Part shown: piece by piece, positions 1 through 9,377 of the stretch
How the letters are laid out: each line of letters opens with the position of its first letter
How positions within the stretch are numbered: the first letter of the stretch is position 1
The notes under the pieces: generated by a model
Databases searched by the model: none
What the model was told of the DNA's origin: nothing
What the model saw: only the letters and a program-made list of their open reading frames with translations
Program-made: the position numbers and the translations under genes
Assembly: GCF_016461715.1 (NCBI RefSeq)
Contig: NZ_JAEMUI010000023.1
Location: 21,418 to 85,417, forward strand
Direction: 5' to 3'
From: Marinomonas spartinae
GTDB lineage: Bacteria > Pseudomonadota > Gammaproteobacteria > Pseudomonadales > Marinomonadaceae
Length of the DNA: 64,000 nucleotides

Positions 1-63
1 AATAGTGAATAAACTTGTTAACATGTGCGTCTATATAAAGCAAAAAAAACTGTGGGGAAACCA

Positions 64-1908
64 ATGCCAGCATATCGTTCTAAAACGACTACATCCGGCC
101 GCAATATGGCAGGCGCTCGCGCTCTATGGCGTGCAACAGGTATGAAAGATGATGACTTTCATAAACCCATTATAGCGGTAGCCAACTCGTTTACTCAATT
201 TGTACCAGGCCATGTTCATTTAAAAGACCTAGGACAACTTGTGTGTCGTGAGATTGAAGCTGCCGGCGGTGTTGCCAAAGAATTTAATACCATTGCCGTC
301 GATGACGGTATCGCAATGGGACACGATGGTATGCTATACAGCTTACCGTCTCGAGACCTGATTGCGGACTCAGTCGAGTACATGGTCAATGCCCACTGCG
401 CCGACGCGCTCGTATGCATTTCGAACTGTGACAAAATCACCCCTGGCATGCTAATGGCTGCCATGCGCCTTAATATCCCCGTTATTTTTGTTTCCGGTGG
501 ACCAATGGAGGCGGGTAAAACCAAACTGTCTGAACACAATCTGGACCTAGTTGATGCCATGGTCATTGCGGCAGATCCAACGGCTTCTGATGAAAAAGTC
601 GCTGAATACGAACGCTCTGCTTGCCCTACGTGTGGCTCATGTTCAGGTATGTTTACCGCCAACTCAATGAACTGTTTGACAGAGGCTCTTGGCTTAAGTT
701 TACCCGGCAATGGCACCGTCTTAGCCACCCACTCAGATCGTCACCGTTTATTCGTTGAAGCAGGTCGTCGCATCGTCGACATCACCAAACGTTTCTACGA
801 TAACGATGAACCTCAATGGGCACCAAGAGCCATCGCCACATTCGAAGCCTTCGAAAATGCCATGACGCTCGATATTGCCATGGGTGGTTCCACCAATACC
901 ATCTTGCATTTGCTCGCCATTGCTCGCGAAGCGGATGTGGATTTCACCATGGAAAACATCGACCAACTCTCTCGTCGTGTACCTCAACTTTGTAAGGTCG
1001 CACCAAACTCTCCCAAATATCACATTGAAGATGTACACCGTGCAGGTGGTATTTTTGGCCTACTCGGCGAATTGGATCGTGCAGGCATTTTACATAATCA
1101 ATGTCATACAGTTCACTCAAATACCATGCTAGAAGCACTGGAAACATGGGATATTATGCGCGCTCCCACAGCAGAAGTAATGGAACTTTACAAAGCGGGT
1201 CCTGCTGGAATTCCAACACAAACCGCATTCAGCCAGTCAACACGCTGGCCCTCTCTAGACGGTGATCGCGCTGAAGGCTGTATTCGCTCCATCGAAAACG
1301 CTTACTCAATGGAAGGCGGTTTGGCCGTTCTTTATGGCAACATTGCGTTAGATGGCTGCGTGGTAAAAAGTGCTGGTGTAGATGAGTCTTGCTTGGTATT
1401 TGAGGGGCCTGCTCACATTACAGAATCTCAAGATGAAGCGGTTAAAAACATCCTAGATGACAAAGTAAAAGCGGGTGAGGTTGTGATCGTACGTTACGAA
1501 GGACCAAAAGGCGGCCCAGGCATGCAGGAAATGCTCTACCCTACTTCTTACATCAAATCAAAAGGGTTAGGAAAAGCCTGCGCTTTGCTGACAGACGGAC
1601 GCTTCTCAGGTGGAACATCGGGTTTATCGATTGGCCACGTATCACCAGAAGCCGCCGCAGGCGGTGCCATTGGTTTAGTAGAAACTGGAGATATCATCCG
1701 CATTGATATTCCAAACCGCAGTATCAATGTTCTGCTCACTGATGAGGAATTACAAGCACGCCGTGATGCAATGAATGCCAAGGGCGCTGATGCTTGGAAG
1801 CCAGCCGAAGCGCGCGCTCGTAAAGTATCGCCTGCACTTAAAGTTTATGCACACTTCGCAACCAGCGCAGACAAAGGTGCTGTTCGCGATTTAGATCAAA
1901 TTCAATAA
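64..1908 (+). CDS. ilvD: Dihydroxy-acid dehydratase IlvD
   Basis: Dehydrates 2,3-dihydroxy-isovalerate and 2,3-dihydroxy-3-methylvalerate to the 2-oxo acids in cytoplasmic valine/isoleucine synthesis. It uses an Fe-S cluster. The product is 614 residues, matching the roughly 616 of E. coli IlvD. Visible family signatures are the N-terminal [18 protein letters not shown] stretch, [10 protein letters not shown] with a cluster cysteine, [19 protein letters not shown], and a C-terminal [19 protein letters not shown]. The reading frame opens 13 codons earlier at position 25, but the family starts at MPAYRSKT, so ATG 64 is chosen. It is followed by a hairpin terminator, so it appears to be the last or only gene of its transcript. 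The upstream region lies outside the window. Confidence 0.97.
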   Translation: MPAYRSKTTTSGRNMAGARALWRATGMKDDDFHKPIIAVANSFTQFVPGHVHLKDLGQLVCREIEAAGGVAKEFNTIAVDDGIAMGHDGMLYSLPSRDLIADSVEYMVNAHCADALVCISNCDKITPGMLMAAMRLNIPVIFVSGGPMEAGKTKLSEHNLDLVDAMVIAADPTASDEKVAEYERSACPTCGSCSGMFTANSMNCLTEALGLSLPGNGTVLATHSDRHRLFVEAGRRIVDITKRFYDNDEPQWAPRAIATFEAFENAMTLDIAMGGSTNTILHLLAIAREADVDFTMENIDQLSRRVPQLCKVAPNSPKYHIEDVHRAGGIFGLLGELDRAGILHNQCHTVHSNTMLEALETWDIMRAPTAEVMELYKAGPAGIPTQTAFSQSTRWPSLDGDRAEGCIRSIENAYSMEGGLAVLYGNIALDGCVVKSAGVDESCLVFEGPAHITESQDEAVKNILDDKVKAGEVVIVRYEGPKGGPGMQEMLYPTSYIKSKGLGKACALLTDGRFSGGTSGLSIGHVSPEAAAGGAIGLVETGDIIRIDIPNRSINVLLTDEELQARRDAMNAKGADAWKPAEARARKVSPALKVYAHFATSADKGAVRDLDQIQ

Positions 1909-1934
1909 GATCTCAGTAAAAACACCTAAGACAC

Positions 1935-1975
1935 AAAGGCTGCCTTTGATCCTCGTGACAGAGCAGCCTTTTTCT
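1935..1975 (+). terminator. Rho-independent terminator after ilvD
   Basis: A perfect 9-bp stem AAAGGCTGC/GCAGCCTTT (1935-1943 with 1963-1971) runs into a T-rich tract just after the ilvD stop. Confidence 0.85.
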
Positions 1976-2051
1976 TTATATTCCTATGTTGCCATATTAT
2001 CATTGAGCACAACGGAATCTTCTCCACTCCTTCACTCATTACGGGAACACC

Positions 2052-2894
2052 ATGCTCAGCTATCGTCACATTTACCATGCAGGTAATCACGCCGACATTT
2101 TGAAACACATTACAATCAGTGAAATTTGTCGTCATCTGACAAAGAAAGACACGCCTTTCTTCTATCTCGATACTCATGCAGGCATTGGTCAGTACTTACT
2201 TGACTCTGAACAAGCACAGAAAAACAAAGAATTCCAAACGGGCATTGCTCGCCTTCTTGGTGAAAACAACTTACCAGAAGCCGTTGATCACTTCCTCGAC
2301 ATTGTTCGAGAAATGAATCCTAGTGACACCTTGACGATGTATCCCGGTAGTCCCAAAGTCGTTGATTACTACACTCGCCCAAAAGACAAGATGCACCTGT
2401 GTGAGTTACACCCAAATGACTATCCTATATTGGCGGCCCTTTTTCCCAATAAACGTCGCGCCAATGTAGTCAAAGATAACGGCTTTGATGCTGTTCGTGC
2501 CATGCTTCCACCACCGCAAAAACGTGGTTTTGTGCTCATGGATCCCCCTTACGAAGTCAAAAAAGACTACCAGCATGTTGTCACTGCGTTACAAGATGGC
2601 TACAAACGTTTTGCAACGGGAACCTTCGCCATTTGGTATCCTGTACTCAGTCGAAAACAAGCAAACAATTTGCTAAAAGACGTCGAAAACACCAAGATAC
2701 GCAATGTATTACTACTTGAAATATGCATCCGTGATACGGAACAGGAACGCGGCATGGCTGGAAGTGGTATGATTATAGTCAATCCACCTTGGACATTGGA
2801 AAAAGAGGCAAAAGACTTCTTACCTGTGCTGACCAAATTGTTAGCCGAAGATGGCCAATCAAATTATCAAGTTCGCTGGATCACACCAGAGTAA
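2052..2894 (+). CDS. rlmJ: 23S rRNA (adenine(2030)-N6)-methyltransferase RlmJ
   Basis: Methylates A2030 of 23S rRNA from S-adenosylmethionine (family knowledge, E. coli RlmJ/YhiR). The 280 residues match the family length. The protein starts MLSYRHIYHAGNHADILKH as in RlmJ. It contains FYLDTHAGIGQY, which is the SAM-binding loop with the inserted family-specific segment, and the catalytic MDPPYEVKKDY, an N6-adenine methyltransferase D-P-P-Y motif, around residue 165. It lies between ilvD and the PAS/GGDEF gene on the same strand. The ilvD terminator sits in between, so it is probably transcribed separately from ilvD. Confidence 0.96.
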   Translation: MLSYRHIYHAGNHADILKHITISEICRHLTKKDTPFFYLDTHAGIGQYLLDSEQAQKNKEFQTGIARLLGENNLPEAVDHFLDIVREMNPSDTLTMYPGSPKVVDYYTRPKDKMHLCELHPNDYPILAALFPNKRRANVVKDNGFDAVRAMLPPPQKRGFVLMDPPYEVKKDYQHVVTALQDGYKRFATGTFAIWYPVLSRKQANNLLKDVENTKIRNVLLLEICIRDTEQERGMAGSGMIIVNPPWTLEKEAKDFLPVLTKLLAEDGQSNYQVRWITPE

Positions 2895-2918
2895 CTTGTT
2901 TTAAGAGGAGCAGAGCTA

Positions 2919-4157
2919 ATGAGCACCGTGAATAACCCTTTTGAGTTGGCTTTTATCAATATGCCAACCCCCGCTTTCATTATAGAAAGCAAAACGGGCA
3001 AGCTAAACGCTGTCAACCACAGCTTCGCGATGTTGTTTGAAAACTTTAACGCGGCTCCTGGTGACTCTTGGATAGAGCTAAGCGAAGAAGCAAAGTCCGT
3101 TGAAGACTGGCTCAATCTTTGCGAGCAAATTCAACGTGGTGACATTGATCGTTGCGAAAGCTTACTGAACATCGGCACTAAACAGATCAATACTCAGCTC
3201 GAATTTCACCATATGGGCGAGTATGTGTTGGCATGTGTCTATGACACCGATCACATGGATTTAGCCGATGCCGAAAACACCCTGCTAAAATTTGCGTTAA
3301 CAGAATCCTCTGCTGGCTTATGGATTTGGGAAACCGACTCCGATCTCATTTCCTGCTCTGCTTCCATCGCATTACTACTCGGCTGCTCACGAGAGCAAAC
3401 CCCTAAATCGACTCGCGAATGGCACCATATGGTGCACCCAGACGATGTAGAAAGATTGAATAATACGGTCAATGAACATGTTATTCACCATCAAAGTTAT
3501 TACGAATGTGAGTATCGTATCCGCAAGGCCGACGGCGAATACATTTGGGTAAAAGAAAGGGGACGCACTTATACAAAGCGACCTGATGGCAGCATTAAAA
3601 AAATTATTGGCTTTGTGGAAGACATCAGCCCACAAAAAGCCCTTGAAGCACACTTACGCACTCAAGCCACCTTTGATGAGCTAACTGGGCTACTCAATCG
3701 AGGCGCCGCAGCGACCCATTTCAGAAAGCAACTTGGCCTTGCCAAACGTCAATACACCCCATTAACCATGGCAAAAATTCACTTAGATGCCCATAATCGT
3801 CTAGCCGATTTACCCATGGAAGTTCGCAACCTGAGAATTCAAACACTCGCCCGCCACATTTATAAAAAAATTCGTGAAGCCGATGTATTGGCAAGGGTCG
3901 AACCCGACAAGCTCCTGCTGCTTTTACCAAATACCAGTATCAAGGATGCGATGCAGTTGCTGAATCACATTATTCATCCTACCGACAAAGAAAAAGCGTT
4001 ATTACTAGAAGGCAAAGCGGACCCACTAGATTACTGTTTCGGCATTGCTGCTTTTCCAGAAGATGGCGAAGATATCGAAGAGCTAGCACAAAGTGCTAAC
4101 GATGCTTTAGAAACAAGCCGATTAGAACACATCAAAGCATCTAGTCAAGCGCAATAA
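2919..4157 (+). CDS. PAS-domain protein with degenerate GGDEF domain
   Basis: Predicted soluble signalling protein of 412 residues. Residues about 5-100 look like a weak PAS-like region. A clear PAS/PAC domain spans about 125-240 (WIWETDSDLI through IKKIIGFVEDIS), followed by a short helix and a GGDEF-type fold from about 250 (TFDELTGLLNRGAA). The catalytic signature is lost: the expected RYGGDEF reads RVEPDKL at about 326-332, so it should not make cyclic di-GMP. It may bind a nucleotide, act as a partner protein, or be drifting. A strong ribosome site (AGAGGAG) precedes ATG 2919. It follows rlmJ by 24 bp and may be co-transcribed with it. No membrane segment is seen. Confidence 0.85.
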   Translation: MSTVNNPFELAFINMPTPAFIIESKTGKLNAVNHSFAMLFENFNAAPGDSWIELSEEAKSVEDWLNLCEQIQRGDIDRCESLLNIGTKQINTQLEFHHMGEYVLACVYDTDHMDLADAENTLLKFALTESSAGLWIWETDSDLISCSASIALLLGCSREQTPKSTREWHHMVHPDDVERLNNTVNEHVIHHQSYYECEYRIRKADGEYIWVKERGRTYTKRPDGSIKKIIGFVEDISPQKALEAHLRTQATFDELTGLLNRGAAATHFRKQLGLAKRQYTPLTMAKIHLDAHNRLADLPMEVRNLRIQTLARHIYKKIREADVLARVEPDKLLLLLPNTSIKDAMQLLNHIIHPTDKEKALLLEGKADPLDYCFGIAAFPEDGEDIEELAQSANDALETSRLEHIKASSQAQ

Positions 4158-4177
4158 CCTACTCCTTGAAGAAGATA

Positions 4178-4213
4178 AAATCCCCCAAAACCGACTGGTC
4201 TTGGGGGATTTAT
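4178..4213. terminator. Bidirectional terminator between convergent genes
   Basis: An 11-bp stem AAATCCCCCAA/TTGGGGGATTT (4178-4188 with 4201-4211) has A/T tracts on both sides. It serves the PAS/GGDEF gene from the left and the antiporter gene from the right. Confidence 0.85.
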
Positions 4214-4253
4214 TACGCTATCCCTAACGGCCATCTTTAGCGAACAAGATCGC

Positions 4254-5525
4254 TTATTGGCTTTTCCCTTCTTCAATACTGCGTTTGATAATCGGTGATA
4301 TGGTCGACCCTTGAACAATAATCGAAAAAATCACCACCACATAGGTAATCATAACTATCAAAGTATGATAGTCACAGCCATTAATGATGAGGCTGTTACG
4401 TGGAATCGAAGCAGCCATTGCCAATGCCAACCCTCCACGGAGTCCACCCCATGTCAAAATCTTAATGGCGTGGGCATCATAAGTTCGGTAACGGCGAAAT
4501 ACCTTATAGGGTATGGCCACACTAATAAAGCGAGCCAGCAAAACCAATGGAATCATTAAGATACCAAGCCCAGCCTCAGCCCAAGTCACAGGTAACACCA
4601 CTAACAACAGGCCAATTAAGATAAACAACAGGGAGTTTAAGAAAGCATCAACCGTATGCCAAAAGTGCGATAAGGTTTGCTGACTATGTTCAGAGAAGCC
4701 TACCGTACGGGTGACATTTCCGATGAAAATACCGCTAACCACCATGGCCAGCGGACCGGAAATATCCAACAAGTTTGCCAATGCATAGCCTGCTGTTGGA
4801 ATGCACAAGGTAATCAATAATTCGATACTACTGTCATTACTGCGACAAATCAGCCAGTGAGACACTAAGGCAATGACCACACCAAATAAAATCCCACCAA
4901 CAGCATCCACCAAAAACAATTGGGAGACCCCTAGAAATGTGGGCGACTCACCAGAGAATGCTAGAGCAAAAATCGTCGTAAAAACCACCAATCCAACGCC
5001 ATCGTTGAACAGTGATTCGCCTTCAACCTGTACCGAAATTTTATCCGGTGCATGCATTTTCTTAATAATTGCTAAGACCGCAATGGGATCTGTCGGACTA
5101 ATCAAGGCACCAAATAGCATGCAATAAATCAGTGGTACCGACCAGCCCAATACATGAAACAGCGCATAACTTAAGAAACCAACGATAAAGGTTGAAGCTA
5201 ATGTCGACCCTAACGCCATGATGGCAATCTCCCAGCGCTGATGCCTCAGCAAATGTAGATTGATCTCCAGAGCCCCCGCAAACAATAGAAACCCTAGCAT
5301 TCCCTTCAACAGTAATAAATTAAAGTCGATGCCTTCCATTGAGGTTTGGATGGCATTCGTTAACGCATTACTGGAAAAATGTGCCAGTGTCATTAACAAC
5401 AAAGAAATCACCACGGAGCCCGTTGTTATCGCAATTGTTGTTTGTAATTTGAGGACATATTGATTGGTGAAGGCGATAAAAATCGCCACGACGGATAAGA
5501 GACAAAGAAAGTACCACGCGTTCAT
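4254..5525 (-). CDS. CPA1-family sodium:proton antiporter (NhaP type)
   Basis: Inner-membrane cation/proton exchanger, 423 residues, with about 12 hydrophobic segments. Family marks include LISPTDPIAVLAI followed by EGESLFNDGVGLVVF; the acidic ND pair in transmembrane segment 5 is the transport site in CPA1 proteins. LTWGGLRGGLALAMA lies near the C-terminus. The open frame extends 26 codons upstream, but ATG 5525 (MNAWYFLC) begins directly at the first membrane helix and has GGAA eight bases before it, so it is preferred. The substrate (Na+ versus K+) cannot be read from sequence. It is a stand-alone gene that converges with the PAS/GGDEF gene on a shared terminator. Confidence 0.9.
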   Translation of the reverse strand: MNAWYFLCLLSVVAIFIAFTNQYVLKLQTTIAITTGSVVISLLLMTLAHFSSNALTNAIQTSMEGIDFNLLLLKGMLGFLLFAGALEINLHLLRHQRWEIAIMALGSTLASTFIVGFLSYALFHVLGWSVPLIYCMLFGALISPTDPIAVLAIIKKMHAPDKISVQVEGESLFNDGVGLVVFTTIFALAFSGESPTFLGVSQLFLVDAVGGILFGVVIALVSHWLICRSNDSSIELLITLCIPTAGYALANLLDISGPLAMVVSGIFIGNVTRTVGFSEHSQQTLSHFWHTVDAFLNSLLFILIGLLLVVLPVTWAEAGLGILMIPLVLLARFISVAIPYKVFRRYRTYDAHAIKILTWGGLRGGLALAMAASIPRNSLIINGCDYHTLIVMITYVVVIFSIIVQGSTISPIIKRSIEEGKSQ

Positions 5526-5829
5526 TTGGGTTCCATATTGATAATTTAAATTTAAACTGGGTATCAGACTTATGTGAGAAAAGCCTTTAAAACAAAAAAC
5601 CAATGGCGAGTGTCAATCTGGAGAAGGCGTGTTCTTAGATTCGATACTTGGTTTTAAAAACTAAACAGCAAAGCGACCAGATTATGGCAAAAATAGTCAC
5701 AATCATCACAGATAAAAAACCTAAATTCTATTTAATTCTATATTTTGTCATAAATGGTAATCATTTGGGGCGATCATGCAGTTATCCTCTTGTATTATCG
5801 CTGCAAAAAGTTATTGATTAGTAAAGCGC
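5526..5829. other. Intergenic region upstream of the antiporter gene
   Basis: About 300 AT-rich bases between the antiporter start and the yjbQ stop. It must hold the antiporter promoter (minus strand), but I could not assign a convincing -35/-10 pair, repeat or RNA here. Confidence 0.4.
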
Positions 5830-6252
5830 CTAAGACTCCCCATGTAAGGTCATCAGCAAGCGCCTTGCCCCAGCATGATCTCGATGCTCTCCTAGATACA
5901 CCCCTTGCCAAGTGCCTAAATATAGTAGGCCATTCTTGATAGGTATGGTGAGAGAGGATCCCAACATACTGGCTTTTATATGGGCGGGCATATCATCCGA
6001 TCCTTCATAAATATGTTCATAATAGGGCTGATTTTCCGGCACCATAACGGAAAAATGCTGTTCCATATCGCGACGAACAGAAGGATCGGCGTTTTCATTA
6101 ATGGTCAAAGAAGCTGATGTGTGCAACAACTGCAAATGCAACAACCCCACTGATACAGGCGCTAATTCATCTAGTGCCCTTTCAATATAATCAGTAATAA
6201 GATGAAAGCCTCGACGGCTTGCTGGTAACGTCACTTCACGTTGTTGCCACAT
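5830..6252 (-). CDS. yjbQ: YjbQ/UPF0047 family protein
   Basis: Small conserved protein of 140 residues, the usual length of the UPF0047 (YjbQ) family. It shows the family pattern [22 protein letters not shown], an [11 protein letters not shown] segment and [14 protein letters not shown]. The conserved histidines and acidic residues form a metal site in solved relatives. Weak thiamine-phosphate synthase activity has been reported for family members, but the physiological role is unsettled. It lies downstream of folA on the same strand with a 60-bp gap and may share its transcript. Confidence 0.92.
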   Translation of the reverse strand: MWQQREVTLPASRRGFHLITDYIERALDELAPVSVGLLHLQLLHTSASLTINENADPSVRRDMEQHFSVMVPENQPYYEHIYEGSDDMPAHIKASMLGSSLTIPIKNGLLYLGTWQGVYLGEHRDHAGARRLLMTLHGES

Positions 6253-6315
6253 AGTTTGCCTCTATTCTATAACATCGATTAATACTAGCTAATGACTTGG
6301 CTCAAAAGAGTCCCA

Positions 6316-6825
6316 TTAGCTTGCGCTGCTTCTTTGGTAAACGGAAAAGCGATAATCGTAAGGATTGGGGCCTTCTGCTGCAAAAGATTCCTCAGCTAAT
6401 AGTGTAAATGAAGGCCAATCCACCTCTGGAAAAAAGGCATCACCCTCGACCTGCGCATCCACATGAGTCACATAAAGACGCTCGGCACGCTCTAACGCCA
6501 ATTGGTAAATTTGCGAGCCACCAATCACCATGACCTCTTCTTGCCCATTCACAAGACAAATGTCTTCGCCTAAAGCAATAGCATCGTCTAACGTGTGTAC
6601 AACGTCTACGCCATCAGCCTGAAACGCCTCATCACGAGTAATCACAATATTGCGACGACCCGGCAGAGGTTTACCAATGGACTCAAATGTCTTGCGCCCC
6701 ATTACAATGGGTTTACCCATGGTGGCTTGTTTGAAATACTTTAAATCGTTTGGCAAATGCCAAGGCAAAGCATTATTGATTCCGATGGTTCGATTCGTCG
6801 ACATCGCAACAATGAGTGATAGCAT
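6316..6825 (-). CDS. folA: Dihydrofolate reductase FolA
   Basis: Reduces dihydrofolate to tetrahydrofolate with NADPH. The product is 169 residues, close to E. coli FolA (159). Motifs: MLSLIVAMSTNRTIGINNALPWHLPNDLKYFK, seen in pieces as NALPWHLPNDLKYF (with the catalytic-site carboxylate shared by the family), MGRKTFESIGKPLPGRRNIV for cofactor binding, and VIGGSQIYQLAL. The frame is open 26 codons further upstream, but the family begins at MLSLIVAM, so ATG 6825 is used. It is divergent from thyA, which regenerates dihydrofolate when making dTMP. The pair makes one functional unit around a shared 150-bp promoter region. Confidence 0.97.
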   Translation of the reverse strand: MLSLIVAMSTNRTIGINNALPWHLPNDLKYFKQATMGKPIVMGRKTFESIGKPLPGRRNIVITRDEAFQADGVDVVHTLDDAIALGEDICLVNGQEEVMVIGGSQIYQLALERAERLYVTHVDAQVEGDAFFPEVDWPSFTLLAEESFAAEGPNPYDYRFSVYQRSSAS

Positions 6826-6979
6826 AAAAACACCCTTTAAAAATGACACCGCATCACGGCATTGGGTTAAGACAAAGTGAAGTTCTGATATAATCGTTGG
6901 CAATCATTATACTCATGGCAAACAAGAATGCATTTCTCATGCGTTACTAGCTTTGCCAGCAACCAGACAAGGCAAGCCC

Positions 6980-7831
6980 ATGAAACAATATTTAGACCTC
7001 TGCCAGCGCATCATAAATAACGGTGTATGGGTCAACAACGAACGCACAGGAAAACGTTGCCTGACGGTCATCAATGCGGATTTGACCTATGATGTCAGCA
7101 AAGGGGAGTTCCCTCTTGTGACAACTCGTAAAAGTTACTGGAAATCTGCCATTGCGGAAATTTTGGGGTATCTACGGGGTTACGACAATGCGGCCGACTT
7201 TCGAGCCCTTGGCACCAAAACATGGGACGCTAACGCCAATCAAAATGACGTCTGGCTAAACAACCCTTATCGCAAAGGTGAAGACGATATGGGACTATGC
7301 TATGGCGCCATTGGACGAGCATTTCCCAAACCGGATGGCGGTCATATTGATCTACTGCAACAAATCATCGACGATTTGAGCCGTGGTGTGGATAACCGTG
7401 GTGAGATTTTGACCTTTTATCACCCAGGGGCATTTCATATGGCGTGTCTGCGACCTTGTATGTACAGCCACCATTTTTCGCTACTGGGTGACACTCTCTA
7501 TCTAAACAGCACTCAGCGCAGCTGTGACGTCCCTCTAGGCCTAAACTTCAACATGGTTCAGGTGTATGTATTGCTTGCCATTGTCGCACAGATAACCGGA
7601 CATAAAGCTGGACAAGCCTTCCATAAGATAGTGAATGCTCACATCTATGAAGACCAGTTAGAGCTGATGCGTGATGTTCAGCTAAAACGCGAACCCTATC
7701 CACTGCCAACGCTGAAAATCAATCCTGAGATCAAATCCCTAAAAGACATTGAAACCTGGGTGACTTTGGATGATTTTATGGTGGAAGGCTACCAGTGCCA
7801 CGAACCTATTGCTTATCCCTTTTCGGTTTAA
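6980..7831 (+). CDS. thyA: Thymidylate synthase ThyA
   Basis: Converts dUMP to dTMP using methylenetetrahydrofolate. At 283 residues it belongs to the longer ThyA subtype seen in Vibrio-like bacteria rather than the 264-residue E. coli form. The nucleophile cysteine lies in [10 protein letters not shown], and the dUMP-binding stretch [15 protein letters not shown] and the C-terminal [10 protein letters not shown] are present. ATG 6980 (MKQYLDLCQ) is preferred over an upstream in-frame start nine codons earlier. It is followed by a strong terminator. In E. coli thyA directly follows lgt; here two acetyltransferase-like genes on the opposite strand lie between them. Confidence 0.96.
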   Translation: MKQYLDLCQRIINNGVWVNNERTGKRCLTVINADLTYDVSKGEFPLVTTRKSYWKSAIAEILGYLRGYDNAADFRALGTKTWDANANQNDVWLNNPYRKGEDDMGLCYGAIGRAFPKPDGGHIDLLQQIIDDLSRGVDNRGEILTFYHPGAFHMACLRPCMYSHHFSLLGDTLYLNSTQRSCDVPLGLNFNMVQVYVLLAIVAQITGHKAGQAFHKIVNAHIYEDQLELMRDVQLKREPYPLPTLKINPEIKSLKDIETWVTLDDFMVEGYQCHEPIAYPFSV

Positions 7832-7846
7832 CCTCTATCAAATTAA

Positions 7847-7882
7847 AAAAACGGTGAATCCGAAAGGGTTCACCGTTTTTTA
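7847..7882 (+). terminator. Rho-independent terminator after thyA
   Basis: A 10-bp stem AAACGGTGAA/TTCACCGTTT (7849-7858 with 7869-7878) is followed by a T run. A/T tracts on both sides let it also stop the convergent gene ending at 7912. Confidence 0.88.
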
Positions 7883-7911
7883 TTACACGATTTCGCATGG
7901 TACCGAGACCG

Positions 7912-8820
7912 CTACACAACATCCTCTCGGCTTAGAAAAACATAATCCAGAATACGTTCACGCCCGCCCTGCTCTGCGGTTTTAATCGATGGAATATTAT
8001 CGTTATCAATGTGTCCTATTAATACTCTGTCTTCTGTGTCATGGGTAAGCTGTTGGCATAAGAGCATTTGTGCTTTAGACGATAAATGCTGGCCTTGATA
8101 ATCAGGCAAAATGGCTTTCTCGATCATCCAGTAGGCTTGAATAAACTCTCTAAGGCTCTCTTCATAAGCCATAAGACCCACCTTGGTCTGGCCTTGCATT
8201 ATGATCATAACACTATCCATTTCGATCAATTCTTGCAGATAGTCTTTATCCGTTGGTGACAGTCTGTCTTTTAATTGAGGCATACGGCGATAAGCTTCTT
8301 GATAAGACACGTCAAGCGTATTTAGACACCATTGAAGGTCAGACATGACCGCCTTCTTGAGAACCAGATTATCTGGGCAGGATTCGAAAGAGTGATCACG
8401 TGTTGCTTTAGCAGGTAATGAACAGGCATAAAAGCCCTGATCCCGAATGCCTTTGCCTTTTTCTTTGGCAGGTCGAAGCACGCGAATATGTTTGGCTTGC
8501 AACGGCTCCCATAATTTAAAAATTTGCTCCGCCGCCTTAGACGTCAATGGGCCGGAACTGGCTGCAAGCTCAATATAAGGGGACTCTATATTCCCATTCA
8601 AAAAGCGCGGCCCCGTCAGATAATCCACTCCATCGCAGTGCATGACTTTTTGCAAAAAGAAATCTTGCGGCAACTCCAGCTCTTTAAACGGAAACAAAGC
8701 TGAAAAATCCGCACTCTCACACCAAGCTCGTTGCTCAGACAAATAGGTTTCTAACCCAGATTTTAAGACACCTGGAGCAATGGGAAGAAAACGAAATGAC
8801 TTGTACAGATAATCCAACAT
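7912..8820 (-). CDS. Uncharacterised protein with GNAT-like C-terminal half
   Basis: I do not recognise the full 302-residue protein. The N-terminal half (to about 150) shows no motif I can name. The C-terminal half resembles a GCN5-type acetyltransferase: an acidic VGLMAYEESL strand, YQGQHLSSKAQMLLCQ at the place of the acetyl-CoA loop (a poor match to Q/R-x-x-G-x-G/A), then GHIDNDNIPSIKTAEQGGRERI, which fits the usual N-x-x-S/A...GR ending. No signal peptide or membrane helix is seen. It lies directly downstream of a second, clearer GNAT gene on the same strand, suggesting a two-gene unit. Function and substrate are unknown. Confidence 0.6.
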   Translation of the reverse strand: MLDYLYKSFRFLPIAPGVLKSGLETYLSEQRAWCESADFSALFPFKELELPQDFFLQKVMHCDGVDYLTGPRFLNGNIESPYIELAASSGPLTSKAAEQIFKLWEPLQAKHIRVLRPAKEKGKGIRDQGFYACSLPAKATRDHSFESCPDNLVLKKAVMSDLQWCLNTLDVSYQEAYRRMPQLKDRLSPTDKDYLQELIEMDSVMIIMQGQTKVGLMAYEESLREFIQAYWMIEKAILPDYQGQHLSSKAQMLLCQQLTHDTEDRVLIGHIDNDNIPSIKTAEQGGRERILDYVFLSREDVV

Positions 8821-8857
8821 ACAACAAAGCTCCTGCTTAAAACCTACTGTTAATTAG

Positions 8858-9298
8858 TCACACTACCGCCCACTTATAGCGCACTTTCTGACGCGCACCG
8901 TGGACATACCCTGGGTCTGTTTTTGGCACCACAACTTGATCTAAATACTCGGCACCTAACTTTTCAATAATGTTAATAGAAGGGGCATTATCAACTTCTG
9001 CGGTAATCAGTATGCTCGAATAGAAGTCTTGTATAAAAGGCTTAATCGCCAAACAAGCATACAGCGAATAATGCTTGCCTCGAAACGCTTCATTTATGGC
9101 ATAACCAAGATGCCCTGCGCAGTTCTGAACATGGCTCGTATTGCCTATGCGAAAATTAATATGGCCGACTACTTCCCCTTTTTCATTCTCGATCAGAAAA
9201 TGATGGAATGGCACTAATTCACTATCCGTTTTAGGAGGCTCTACATACTTTTCATGGTTTAGCGTCACTGGCCCAAAACCCAACAAGTCGCCGTTCAT
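8858..9298 (-). CDS. GNAT family N-acetyltransferase
   Basis: Compact GNAT protein of 146 residues. The order HINFRIGNTSHVQNCAGHLGYAI, then AFRGKHYSLYACLAIKPFI (acetyl-CoA binding loop R-G-K-H-Y), then NAPSINIIEKLGAEYLDQ gives the classic motifs A and B of ribosomal-protein or small-molecule acetyltransferases (RimJ/L type). The substrate is not predictable. It sits upstream of the GNAT-like gene at 7912-8820 with a 37-bp gap, and the two are inserted between lgt and thyA, which are adjacent in enterobacteria. Confidence 0.85.
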   Translation of the reverse strand: MNGDLLGFGPVTLNHEKYVEPPKTDSELVPFHHFLIENEKGEVVGHINFRIGNTSHVQNCAGHLGYAINEAFRGKHYSLYACLAIKPFIQDFYSSILITAEVDNAPSINIIEKLGAEYLDQVVVPKTDPGYVHGARQKVRYKWAVV

Positions 9299-9334
9299 TT
9301 TTTTTCCTCACGATTATTGATTGCCAAGTTCTCT

Positions 9335-9366
9335 AAATAAAAAAAACCAGCACTTGGCTGGTTTTA
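9335..9366 (-). terminator. Rho-independent terminator after lgt
   Basis: A 9-bp stem AAAACCAGC/GCTGGTTTT (9343-9351 with 9357-9365). On the minus strand it ends in a run of eight Ts, closing the rppH-ptsP-lgt transcript. Confidence 0.88.
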
Positions 9367-9377
9367 TCATCTTACAT

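Noticed and set aside
5754..5939. 61-residue plus-strand frame between the antiporter and yjbQ
   Set aside because: It overlaps yjbQ antisense, has no ribosome site and no recognisable sequence features.
6862..6894. Sigma-70 promoter TTGGGT...TATAAT for thyA
   Set aside because: The -10 is good, but the spacing is 21 bp and no closer -35 is convincing.
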